Assembly (NCBI GenBank): GCA_024196135.1
Contig: JAMQCK010000300.1
Coordinates: 1 to 29,969 of the forward strand
Source of the DNA: Pleurotus ostreatus/Saccharomyces cerevisiae fusant
Taxonomy: Eukaryota > Opisthokonta
Reading direction: 5' to 3'
DNA length: 29,969 nucleotides
Below the pieces are notes generated by a model. That model saw only the letters and a program-made list of their open reading frames with translations, was not told the origin of the DNA and ran no database searches. The position numbers were made by a program, and so were the translations under genes. Below, in pieces: positions 1-10,000 of the stretch; the stretch's first letter is position 1; each line of letters starts with the position of its first letter.

Positions 1-787
1 TGGCTGCCCTTTCGAGACATGCCCTTGTCCGATGTCTCCCTGAGACATGGACTCCTCGTATACCCTGGGGGGAGCCCGAGAGGTCTTCGGCGTTCTTCGT
101 TCTGACCTCCCGGATCCCCTCAGGTGCGTAGTACGAGTCCGGGGCGGCGTTCTTCGTTCTGACCTCCCGGTCACCTCAGTCCTCGCGCATTTTCGGCTTC
201 CCGCCCTCCTCTCCCTTATCTTTACTCTTCCGTTACTTACTTACTGTACATGCGAAGCGGTATCACTCTCGAATGTACATACGTTGCGTTTGGGGGCCCT
301 GCCGCTGCATAAGGGCGGGCCCGCGCATGCCTATTCCGTGCCCGATAGCGAGGACTGAGAACGTGGTTAGACTTCAGATTACACGTGACTGTGGCCGCTA
401 GACGCACGCGCGAGGACCAGCCGACACAAGAGTCGCCAGAGTATCCTTTCGTATACTTCCGGTAACATAGTGACTAGCTGAGAGAATTACGCGGGACCTA
501 CGCAGATGATTCGGAAGTTCAGATTGCGATGATTTGGTCATCGATGTAAGGCTTTCCCGCGAGGTTGGTCAGACAAAAGGTGGTCATCAGCAGCTTGCAG
601 ATTGTATGCGATTCGGTTGTTAGCCGCAAAACTCGCACAGGGTAGCAGATGCGTTGACAGAAAAACATAAGATGGTGGTCGAGAAGAGAGGGACACGGAC
701 CCTGATCACGTCACGTTTTGAGCCCATCAATAAAATTTCCCCCGTAACTTGCATCGAACAGTCATCAGCTACTGAGATAGAACAAAA
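1..787. other. Left-edge non-coding region and eIF4B upstream region
   Basis: I see no convincing gene here. A 103-codon open frame (47-358) has no recognisable domain and contains a direct repeat. The stretch around 220-395 holds short inverted motifs (TGTACAT twice near 246 and 273, GGGCCC/GGGCCCG near 294-320) and could be part of a decayed LTR or another element, but no second LTR, primer-binding site or coding remnant is visible. About 400-787 is taken as the upstream region of eIF4B. It has no clear TATA box close to the start codon. Confidence 0.4.
89..179 (+). repeat. Direct repeat with intron-like geometry
   Basis: A 25-bp word occurs at 89-113 and again, identically, at 146-170 (period 57). 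Both copies run on to a CCTCAG end (at 123 and 179). The first copy is followed at once by GTGCGT (124), a donor form used by several introns in this window. The second copy contains CTGAC, a usable branch point, and ends in CAG. The piece 124-179 (56 nt) therefore has the shape of an intron flanked by near-identical sequence. Whether it is transcribed is unknown. Confidence 0.6.
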
Positions 788-2729
788 ATGCGTGCGTGCA
801 TTACCAGTATACGCAGATAGCTGCTAATGAGCGTGTAGCCCCCAAGAAGAAAGCCCAAAAGATCGCGCTCAGCGATTTCCTCGCGGATAACAGTATGTGA
901 TCCTGCTGAGAGATCGGATTCCCCAACTCAAGCGCCGGCTCAGCTTTGGGATCATGGGCGGACGAGGTCGACGCCCTCCCTACTGCCCGTGCGTGCTTTG
1001 TCGCTGTGTGACTGCTGTGGGCTGACGTTGGGGGACCAGCTGCCATGCGCACGGAGGAGGAGATGCGCAATGATCGCTATGGAGGCCGCCGCGATGATTT
1101 CCTTTCCTCTCGCCGTACGTGGTCCTACATCACTCTAGTGCTCTTCCTCAATCTCGTTTTACAGCCGATCGCACCTTTGGCCCCCCGCGCGAGGAGGTCC
1201 CCCTCCCCGATCGACCCCCATACACCGCATTCGTAGGCAACCTCGCCTTCGATCTGACTGAGCAGGAGCTCGGCGACTTTTTCCAACCCCTCAAGGTGCG
1301 AAATGCCTATACACCTCATATCTATCTTCCTGACAAGTCATCCAGGTCAAGGAGGCGAAGGTCATCCGTGATCGGGAAGGAAAAGCCAAGGGCTTTGGTT
1401 ACATCGAATTTGAAGATGTTGACAGCCTGAAGGAGGCTTTGGAAAAGTCCGGCACCGTAAGCAGCACCGTACTTCCCCCTCGGACACTCCTGACTCCACC
1501 CTTAGAGCTTCGCTAGCAGGACCATCCGTGTCAGCGTCGCCGAGCCTCGTAAGCCTCCCTTCGCCCGCACTCTCCTCCTCCACTCACACATCCCACAGCC
1601 AAGGAGCGAGCAGGCTTCGGCGGCGGCTTCGAAGATGACGCCAAATTTGACAACCCATGGCGCCGCGACAAGCCGCCCCCCTCCGCCGACCGCGGCGACT
1701 CCCGCGACTCCCGCGACCGCGACCGCGACCCCTCCCAGCGCCGCTTCGAGGCTGCCTCCACCGTCTCCGACTCCGTCAGCGCCTGGCGCTCCGCCAAGCC
1801 GCGCGCCTCGCCCGGCACGGGTGACGAGGGCCCGCGCGCACGCCGCAGCGGCTTCGGCTTCGGCGAGGGCGGCGCGGCGGGCGCGGCGGACGCGGAGGAC
1901 AGCTGGTCGCGCGGGGCGAAGTTCCGGCCCTCGCAGCCATCGACGCCCGCGGACGAGCATCCGCCCAGCCGGTTTGGCAGCCGAAGGGGGGACATGGGCC
2001 CGCCTCGGGAGCCGCTGGACGATGGCGAATGGAGGCGAGCGTCGCGGCCGCCGCGGAGCAGCACTTCGCGTGAGTCTGCGGTTTGCTGCGTTGCAGGCGT
2101 GTACTGATTATTATATAGCCACTGGCTCGACCCCGCCAACCCCGCAGCTCGCTCGGCGCAAGCTCGAGCTCCTCCCGCGCACCGACTCGACCACGGCCTC
2201 CCCTCTCTCATCGCCAAAACTCGGAAGCGCCGCCCCCGCCCACTCCCGCCCCAACCCCTTCGGTGCCGCCAAGTGCGTCTCCCTTACCTTCTCCCTCTAA
2301 TCCCATTACTCACCCCTCCCCAGACCCGTCGACGTGACCAGCCGAGAACGCGAGGTCGAGCAGCGCGTCGAGCGCGAGCGCGAGGCCCTGCACTCCATGT
2401 CGCGCACCGGCTCGCGGCAGGGCGCCCAGCGCGGCGCCTGGGACCGCTCCGCGCCCACGTCCCCCAAGCCCGCCGCCGCCCAGGCCATCGCGCGCACGAC
2501 GTCCAGCTCCGGCAGCGCGCGCTCCCCCTCGGGGTCGGGCGTCACACGCACGACGTCGGGCGCGGGGACGACGCGCTCGCCGTCGCAGGCGAATGTGCGC
2601 CCGGCATTCAGCTTTGCCAATGCGGCGGGCGGGAAGCCGAAGGAGGGTGAGGCGGCGAAGGAGGGTGAGGGGGAAGGCAAGAAGGAAGAGGATAAGGTCG
2701 CGGAGAAGCTTGGCGAAGTTACTATTTAA
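788..2729 (+). CDS. eIF4B: Eukaryotic translation initiation factor 4B (single RRM)
   Basis: This cytoplasmic factor stimulates the eIF4A helicase and helps ribosomes scan to the start codon. My model has ten exons: 788-791, 839-892, 944-988, 1040-1114, 1165-1295, 1346-1456, 1506-1548, 1599-2069, 2119-2272 and 2324-2729, giving 497 residues with every phase matching. The N-terminus reads MPPKKKAQKIALSDFLADN and then GSWADEVDALPTAP, the typical fungal eIF4B opening. One RRM follows, with RNP2 AFVGNL at about 81-86 and RNP1 KGFGYIEF at 118-125, ending in RTIRVSVAEP. After it come an Arg/Asp-rich DRDRD stretch, a low-complexity region, the conserved block RPNPFGAAKPVDVT, and a charged Glu/Lys tail. 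The first coding exon supplies only ATG plus one base; the intron at 792-838 carries a CTAAT branch point and is needed to reach the conserved frame. Its 3' end faces the LYC1-like gene 225 bp away. Confidence 0.93.
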
Positions 2730-2954
2730 GGATCGTGTTAGCTCGTCGTTTGTACCAGTGCTGTCTACTTTGTCTGTAGCAAGTATCGTTATTGACTTTC
2801 CCCGACTCAGGATGTGTGATTGGTGGGGTATGGCGGCACGCAAAATTTGTGGGTAATCTCGTATGGCATTTAGCTCTTCGCATGACATCTGAATTACAAC
2901 AGGTCTGAACAGTCCCTCAAGGCCTCAGCGCTCAGCACCAGTGGAACCTGTCGC

Positions 2955-4213
2955 TCAGTCAACTCTATCGCTTATGAGTCTGGTTATAACGCACCTCTCA
3001 TTGAACGCATACTCCGCGTCCTCAACAGCATACGTCTTGAGAGCTGGAAGGAACGAATCCCTCACGAAGGTCTCGCCCGCCAACTCCTTCGCCGCTGCCT
3101 CAAATTTCCTTGGCAAATTCCATATCTCAACCGCCTGGCACCCATTCTCCTTCGCATACCACAGCACCGCGCTCATCAGCTCCTTGAACTGCGCCTCGTC
3201 CTTTGCCCTCAGCCGCGTCAAGAGCAAATTTTTTAACCCCAACGACTTCCGCTTCACGTCCACCGTCCAGGTCGCGTAGGCGAGCTCGCCCTCCATTGCC
3301 CTAACACCCCACGACTTGAACAGGAACGGCCCGTGCGGCTCGCTGAAGATGCACCGCTCGTGCTGGAACGCCGCGACGCCCTTGTTCGGCAGGAATGATA
3401 CTACCGGCTTGCCCAGTTCCTTCTCCAGCTCCTCTATATCCCTCTCCATCAGCGGCACGTCCTCATCCCACGCCGCCTTCACCTCCTTCTCGTCGAGCCA
3501 CTGCCAGCCGCTGGCCGGCTCCTTCGCGCTCTCCTTCGCTTCCTCCAGTTTCCTTATCGTCGACCTTGAATCCTTAATTACCCACCCATCCCTCCCCGGC
3601 GCCTCCCCACAAGTCTTGTAGAAATCCGGCCCAATCCCACTCCACAGCGCCGAAAAATACGCGCCGCCTGCTTCGGGGGCCCTCGCTGGAGGCGCGCCCC
3701 ACTCCTTGGGAAAGTCCTTCAGGTCCAGAAAACGTTCGTCCGCGAGTACCCAATGCAGGAGGCGCATCATGTGGTTGGCGTATCCCTTACGGCGCTTGTC
3801 TTCTTTGGTGTAGACGCAGGCAACGTTGTAAGCGGTGACGCGCTGAAGCTCGCCGTCGTAGAACCGCCCATCGCGGCGGTATCTAGGCCGGGGTGAGTGT
3901 GGTCTCTCACCGACAGCAAGTCCACGGATACTGACGACTCGACCGCGCACGGAAAGTTCAGTGTCTTTGGGTCGTCTCGCGGAGCAAGTACCCTGCCCAT
4001 GATAAGTCTATGAACGCTAACAAGAGTTAGGACGGCCTACCAAGTAATCAATCTTCCCTCAACCGAATTCTCCTGCTGCTCGCACGCCGCATCCCGCGCA
4101 AGGTACTCATCCACCGTATGTCCCCCGCCCCAAACAGGAAACGTGCGCGTGCGATGCTCAATGATCTGCTCGCGGGTCGCAACAAACAAGGTGTAGTCCT
4201 TCAGGTGAGCCAT
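2955..4213 (-). CDS. LYC1: LYC1-like GNAT N-acetyltransferase
   Basis: Three exons (4213-4041, 3992-3936, 3882-2955) give 385 residues. The start is the first ATG of a frame reading MAHLKDYTLFVATREQ. The middle carries the acetyl-CoA loop of GNAT enzymes, VACVYTKEDKRRKGYANHM (about 97-115, with R-R-K-G-Y-A as the pyrophosphate-binding turn). It is followed by LLHWVLA and the family signature SALWSGIGPDFYKTCG. The C-terminal half matches the extra domain of fungal LYC1 proteins. In Yarrowia, LYC1 acetylates the side-chain amine of lysine at the start of lysine breakdown; the same role here is inference. The second intron needs a GTCAGT donor (3935), weaker than its neighbours, but it restores the conserved CAVES-YRRDG join. 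The gene diverges from the F-box fragment and converges on eIF4B. Confidence 0.85.
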
Positions 4214-4489
4214 GGTGGTGGTAGCGGTCTGGTGGCGGTTTGAATGAAGGTCAGGTTAGACCGATGGGTGGATCGATGGGCTATCATGTAGCTCCGCAGC
4301 ATCTTGTGGGCGGATGTTTCCCGCATCGACCTTGGGTAAGCACCTTTCATACATTACAGGGATCCTGTAGTAACTCACCGCCTTCCCCTATGCAGCTGAT
4401 GCAATACTTCGCGGCCCGGAGTTCATATGGGTCGTGACCGCCTGTGATCACCGTGCAAGTTCCCTTTGTGTCGCCCTCAATCCAGTTTC

Positions 4490-5105
4490 ATGGACGCTAC
4501 CACCATGTCCATGCCAGCCAACTCGCTAGCAGAGTCACTCGCGGTTATCATTGCCACATCGAGATATGAGGAACAACTCACCGACGAACAGGTGCAAAAG
4601 CAATCAGACCTCTTGCATTAACGAATGCTAATCCTCCCTAACATAGATCGACCTCCTTCAAAGCGCATTACTGCGAGGGCTCACCAGAAAGTATCGAACG
4701 TACAACGAGCGCGCTCCAATCAATCGCCTCCATTTTGAGACTCTTGGAAACATCTTCCGGCTCCTCCTCACGCCTCTCTCTGACTTCGCCCTACCCTGGA
4801 AAGGCCCATCGCTCCAGGTAGACATGATCTACACTGTTCACGTCTGCAAGCGCTGGCGAGGGATCGCGCTCGCCACTCGCTCGCTGTGGACGACCATAGC
4901 TATGATCAATCGCGACGCCGCTGCGACCGCGTTTCTCCAGTGTTCATGGACAGGACCACTGTCGGTCCTCTACTACGGTCGCTACAACCACGGCCGGTAC
5001 CCCGCCGCTCTACGCGACATCATCGACCACCACCTCCATCGTGTCGAGCACCTTCTGATCCATCGACTCAAGGGCCCGTATGACCTCCGTGGCCCAGCTC
5101 ATTGA
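4490..5105 (+). pseudogene. Short F-box protein gene, probably truncated
   Basis: Two exons (4490-4591, 4647-5105) encode 186 residues. After a short N-terminal helix region, residues of about 60-115 form an F-box-like motif: INRLHFETLGNIFRLLL, then VHVCKRWRGIALATRSLW with the usual V-C-x-x-W-R core. F-box proteins link substrates to SCF ubiquitin ligases through Skp1, and Agaricomycete genomes carry large families of them, normally 400-600 residues with a long C-terminal repeat region. Here the frame stops soon after the F-box. A +1 shift near 5080 would add about 15 residues (SVAQLIDAARRVRRVDW) before two stops, so the substrate-binding part is missing either way. I read it as a decayed family member; a short functional protein cannot be excluded. 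It shares a 276-bp upstream region with the LYC1-like gene. Confidence 0.6.
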
Positions 5106-5333
5106 CGCGGCAAGACGAGTGCGGAGAGTCGACTGGTAATAGGGAGCCCCCATCATCCTGGAGGAAGCAAAGCAGAAGTGGGGATCGTCCGGTTGGAATT
5201 TCTGGACAGCTCACTACATTTTGTCCTCCTTGGACCGACTTTGAATAATCTTATCTAGACATCCGTTTTAGGCAATGAAATGGTTCAAGTCATTTCACGT
5301 GACTGGGTGCCCTTGAGATGAAACTTGGAACTC

Positions 5334-5351
5334 GAACTTGAACTTGAACTT
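5334..5351. repeat. Three tandem GAACTT hexamers
   Basis: Three perfect copies of GAACTT in a row, with degenerate copies just upstream (GGAACTC). It is a small simple repeat upstream of the peptidase gene with no known role. Confidence 0.7.
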
Positions 5352-5538
5352 GACTGCGTACCTGACTCTCAGTCAGCCTTTTGACCCACTTCTGTCTCTT
5401 TGTGGGTACCAGCCTCGGTTGAGTCTTCTCCTCCGAGACCGGATTCCATGATCTGCACTCACGGAACAAGGCCCCCGGCCAGCGGCCGTAAGAACGACCA
5501 CCCGCCGCCGCATTCCTTGTTGTCGCAAGGGGCCGACG

Positions 5539-5546
5539 TATATAAG
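5539..5546 (+). promoter_or_regulatory. TATA box of the G1 peptidase gene
   Basis: TATATAAG lies 60 bp upstream of the peptidase start codon. Most genes in this window lack such a clean box. Its presence fits a strongly inducible secreted enzyme. Confidence 0.7.
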
Positions 5547-5605
5547 TGGCGCACTGACCTAAGCTCTCGAGTACCCCTCTCGACTCCTCACCAACGTCGA
5601 CCGCC

Positions 5606-6554
5606 ATGCTTGGTACAAAGTTCATCGTCCTCCTCTGCAGCGCAGTAGCTGTCCTCGGTCGGCCATCCACCTTCCTCGAGCGCGCCGAACGACGTGGCTA
5701 CCCTGCTATCCGGACACCCTCTTCTACCGCCGCTGCCGCTTCTGGTACCGCGACCAGTGGAAACTGGGCCGGACTCGTCCTTGAGTCGCCTCCCTCTGGC
5801 GAGAACTTCACCGAGATCACAGGCACCTTCACCGTTCCCACTCTCGCGGCCAGCTCCTACACCGCTGCCTGCGCCTGGATCGGCATAGATGGCTGGGAGG
5901 GCAGCACCACGGACGCTCTATTCCAGGCCGGCGTAGACTTCTGGATGGAGGACGGCGAGCTAACGTACAACGCGTGGTATGAGTGGGTGCCGGACTCGTC
6001 ATGGAACTTCACCGACTTCGTGGTCTCGGAGGGCGACGTGATGAAGTTCACCCTCACTGCGGCAAATGACAGCGCGGGGTCAATTGCCGTCGAGAATCAG
6101 AGCACAGGGCAATCGACGTCCATCGACTTGACGGCGCCGCCTATCCCGAATGCAAAGACTGTAAGTTCAGTGGTTCGTGCTTCCCCAGGATCACACTCAC
6201 TCACTACGTGCAGCATTTGGCACTCCAGAATGCTGAATGGATCATGGAAGATTTCTTCTGGTACGGGCAAGTGCCCTTGGCCGATTTCGGCTTGGTAAGT
6301 CCTCTTACATCAGAAAACTAGCTGGCAAGATCCTAACGCGCGTTACAGATCCAGTTTACCGATGCTTCGGCCAAGACGAACGCGGGAACTGTTGTTGGAT
6401 TGAAGGATGCCACTATCATCGACCTCATTCTCGAGAAGAAGGTGATGGTTTTGCTGCAGACCGACCAAACTGCCTCTAATTCTGCTTGCAGACGCGCACG
6501 CAAACGACAATTGAGAGCGATTCGTCTGCCACCATCAAGTACTTGGCGGCATAG
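5606..6554 (+). CDS. Secreted G1 (eqolisin) glutamic peptidase
   Basis: Four exons (5606-6160, 6214-6294, 6349-6441, 6492-6554) give 263 residues. A signal peptide (MLGTKFIVLLCSAVAVLG) is followed by a short basic pro-region ending near ERAERRGYP. The mature domain begins around SGNWAGLVL and shows the family blocks ITGTFTVP, AACAWIGIDGW, FQAGVDF, WYEWVPD and AEWIMEDF. Known eqolisins use a Gln/Glu dyad; by alignment of these blocks the catalytic residues are Q107 (in LFQAG) and E193 (in AEWIMED). The end IESDSSATIKYLAA is also typical. Such enzymes work outside the cell at acidic pH. All intron phases close. Two or more N-glycosylation sequons (NFT, NQS) are present. It converges on the phytochrome gene. 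Confidence 0.95.
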
Positions 6555-7054
6555 AATTCGTGCGAGAAGTTCTGAGGGCTACCATATGAATGAACAGGTA
6601 TCGATCGAGTCTAAGGGTTCGAGCGAAGGAAGATGAGCAAACAATATGGGTTCGTATACAGATAAAGGGTGGCAAGGCCATGCTACATTGTCCCCTCGGT
6701 ACAGCGTGTGTAGTAAGTACAGCACCATGCGTGGGCTACAACAATGTCCCCAAGAATTACAGTCGTGTATGCGTAACAATCGGAACACTGGACAGCAGGA
6801 CGAGAGCGATGTGCGTATGTGCGTATGTAGGTTAGTGAGCCCTAATATAGTGGTGATGTGTGTGGCGCGAAGGTGCGAAGAGCAGGTGACAAGCTATGAT
6901 ATGACGAGAGAGAAAGCGCGACGCGAATAAAACTTCCCCGGCCGGTGCGATAGAGCCGTTGCTCGAGGGTATATAAGTACATATAATATCTGCGCAGTCA
7001 ACCCCTAAAACCCAAGAGAATACAAGTAGGGAAATCGTACAGGATCTTGAGTGA
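6555..7054. other. Convergent 3' region between peptidase and phytochrome
   Basis: About 500 bp holding the two 3' untranslated regions. Short open frames here show no domain or codon pattern. AATAAA occurs at about 6926-6931 on the plus strand and could serve as a poly(A) signal for the peptidase. I see no RNA gene or repeat. Confidence 0.5.
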
Positions 7055-10000
7055 TCATGGCGACAACGCGTCCGAGTCGGGGGATAGATACGGAGATGGG
7101 ACGAGCCACCCGCCGTTTTCCCAGACGTGACCAGGACGATAGAGGTCGGATTGTCGTTGGTGGATGTCGACTATGCCGTGCATGATGGTCGACAGTCGTT
7201 TGAAGTTGATGGGCTTGAGGATCCAGCCGTCGAGTCCATAGTTCTTCAGCTCTTCGTATTGCTGCTCCTGGAGCGAGGCAGATACGGCGAAGATCGGGAT
7301 GCGACCATTGAGACGGAATGATACCAGCCTGTTGGACGTCGGGTCCCCATCGGCGGCGTCTTTCTTCTCAACTTCACGGATCCGCTCGGTGGCCTCAAAT
7401 CCATTGAGGATCGGCATTCTGTGGACCGTGAGTAACGCATCTGATGTACGGGTCGAGAAACGCACTGTATGTCCATGAGAATGGCGTCGAATTCGCGGTC
7501 CTCTATGATCTTGTCCAGGCCCTCCTGGCCGTTCAAGGTCTGTACGATCTTGTGACCGTCCTTGGTCAGGCGCTTGGCGAGCATGTTGCTGTTAAGCTCG
7601 TTGTCCTATGGAGGCGTCAGCACATTATAGGAGTGGTCTACGGCCTGTCATACCTCGACTATCAGGATACGGAGAACGGGCTTGGAAGGAGGGTCCGCAG
7701 ATGTCAGTGCTTCGCGCGAGGCCTTCGACGGCAATCGTATACCAGTCGGGCGATAGTAGCTTTGTGGCGACCGGGTAGGCTTGTCAAGGTCGAACTGATC
7801 GATCCTAACCGGCCGGAGAGGTGTGGCAGAGCCGGGGATGTCTACCGTGCCGGGTTGGAGTTCCTTCTGCGCCTCCGGCGTCGTCACTTGCGGATGCATA
7901 TGACTGCTCGACAGGGCTTCCACCAGCGAGTCAATCTTGCTCGAGGCCGAAGTGTGACTCATAGCCCGGCTTCGCCTCCTGTCGATCTTGTCGAGGGACG
8001 AGGAGGCCGAAGATTGCGACGATACAGCGGACGACGTTGAGTTGCCGTCCCCCTGTAGCCCGAGAGGAATAAGGAACGAGAAGCGGCTGCCCTCGTTGAC
8101 TTGGGAATCGACGCGAAGTTGTCCACCTAGCTGCTCAACGATTCTAGCAACAACTGCAAGACCCAAGCCTGATATGCATGGTCAGAGGGTTGATGGCCAC
8201 TACACAGACGACCACATACCGACGCCAGGCTCAGTAGATGTCTTGGGCTCAGCCGATTCCACCTGCTCAAACTCGCGGAAGATGCTCTCTAGTTTGCCGG
8301 ACGCGATACCACATCCGGTGTCTTCCACGACGATCTCGACAGCCGTTTGCCGCTCGTCCCGTAAGCCTTCCGGCTCCTGGAAGGTGACCGAGCGAATAGT
8401 GATCCCGCCATTGTCCGTGTATTTGACTAGAAGGTCAGGTCAGCGCGTTCCCCCTGAGAAGCCTGATGGACACTTACGAGCGTTCGCGGTCAGGTTCTGT
8501 ACGACCGTACGAATCTTCTTCGCATCACCCACGACAATGGATGGACCGTCGGATACGTCGACGGTGAACCGCAACTTCCGACGTTCAGCCTCGTTCTTGT
8601 ATATACGGGTGGCATCGATAATCTCAGCCTGCAGATCGAAGGGCTCGTTGAAGGCCGTTTCTCCGCCAATCTCCAACCTCGTCAAGTCTAGGAGGTCGTT
8701 GATGGTAAAGAGTAAGCTCTGAAGGGTTGTTTCAACGACAAGACCTCTCTGCAATGGTGGCCGCATACCTTCGAAGCGGCGTGGGAGCGGCTAAGGTTAT
8801 CTCGCGTCTCCCCGTCAAGACTGCCGTTCAGGGCAAGCTCAAGGTAGCTGAAGAGATGTGTGAGGATGATATGAGAGCACAGTCTGTGTACTCACTTGAT
8901 GATGTGATTCAACGGCGTGCGTACTACGAGGTGTGAGCGATCAAGATACTCATAGTCACCGGTTCGCGTACCTTCATGGCTCGCGTTCGACAGCAGGATG
9001 TTTGTGAGCTTCGTTGTCTGCAAAGCCGTCTCCTTCTGCCGCCAGACCTCTATGAACTTCCCATAGACGAGCGCCATGACACCCGCGGTCTCCAGCTGTT
9101 CATCAGTCCACGCCCTACAACGCCCCGCGACCTTCTCCGACCAAGTCTTGAACGATTTGCGCGGCTCCAAACGAGCGTCCGTGGTTGCGCCCTCCTTGTA
9201 CGGCTTGCCCGCCCAATGCACGTCACGTGGTTGCCCGCGCCGTAAAAAGGCCATAAAATCCTGACCGCCGGTCGACAAGGGAACGTACAGCAGCCCGGCG
9301 ACTATCTCTAACCCCGTCGATATTTGTAGGTCGGGGAAGTCAACCGTCACGGCCTGCGAGACCTGGATGGAGCTAACAATGCCGGCATGGTCAGAACGGG
9401 CGACGTGGGATGGCCAACATACGCACTTGAACTGCTTGATACGAAGGTACTCCGCCACGATGAGGATCTCCTGGCCATGCTGGTTCGGACCCAAGATCTT
9501 CGCACCCTCGCCGATGACCAGGATGCCATAATCAGCGTCGAAAAGGCCGAGCAGGTCGTCCGCATTGCTGATGATGTACCCGGTCTAACATAGGAGAAAG
9601 AAGTCAGTAAGGTACGCTCTCCGGCGGCCGACGTGTATAGCGTACCGGATGGTTGCTCGACGATATTGTGTTGATCTAGAACCACGTTTCAATACAAGCT
9701 CGCAACTGTATATGCCTTGTCAGACATACCAGCTTGCGTGTATGCAATCGTGACGCATAGCTTAGGCGTTCAATATTTTTGGAGATCGACTGGCTAAGCA
9801 ACCGTAACATTTGTCGAACAGGGAAGGAAACTCGCATGCCATGAGGGCCGTAGGAATGACATGCCACAAGGCCCCATAACACGCCGAACGCCATGATGGA
9901 CTGAAAGAGCACGATCAGCCAACGCGCATGTAAGCTCGAACAACTGCACTAACCACAGACATGGATGCGCGAACGCCCATATTCCCAAGGTCTGGTGGGG

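Larger units (their letters stand above)
5106..5605. other. Intergenic region, promoter of the G1 peptidase
   Basis: No gene is visible. The 3' half is the upstream region of the peptidase gene and ends with a TATA box about 60 bp before its ATG. A short GAACTT tandem lies at 5334-5351. Several GC-rich palindromic pieces (CCGGCCAGCGGCCG around 5477) could be regulator sites but were not assigned. Confidence 0.5.

Noticed and set aside
47..358. 103-codon plus-strand open frame at the left edge
   Set aside because: It contains the 25-bp direct repeat twice, so part of its protein is a copied word, and it has no domain or conserved motif.
240..395. A full LTR retrotransposon
   Set aside because: Only short inverted motifs are visible; no paired LTR, target duplication, primer site or reverse-transcriptase remnant lies in the window.
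1502..2217. Long minus-strand frames opposite eIF4B (152 and 228 codons)
   Set aside because: They are antisense to clear eIF4B coding sequence with matching splice phases; GC-rich third positions keep the opposite strand open.
6646..6930. Plus-strand frame downstream of the peptidase
   Set aside because: It lies in the 3' region between convergent genes, has no recognisable motif, and its translation looks random.
7988..8722. 244-codon plus-strand frame within the phytochrome gene
   Set aside because: It covers kinase and linker exons and introns of the opposite strand, whose frame and motifs are certain.
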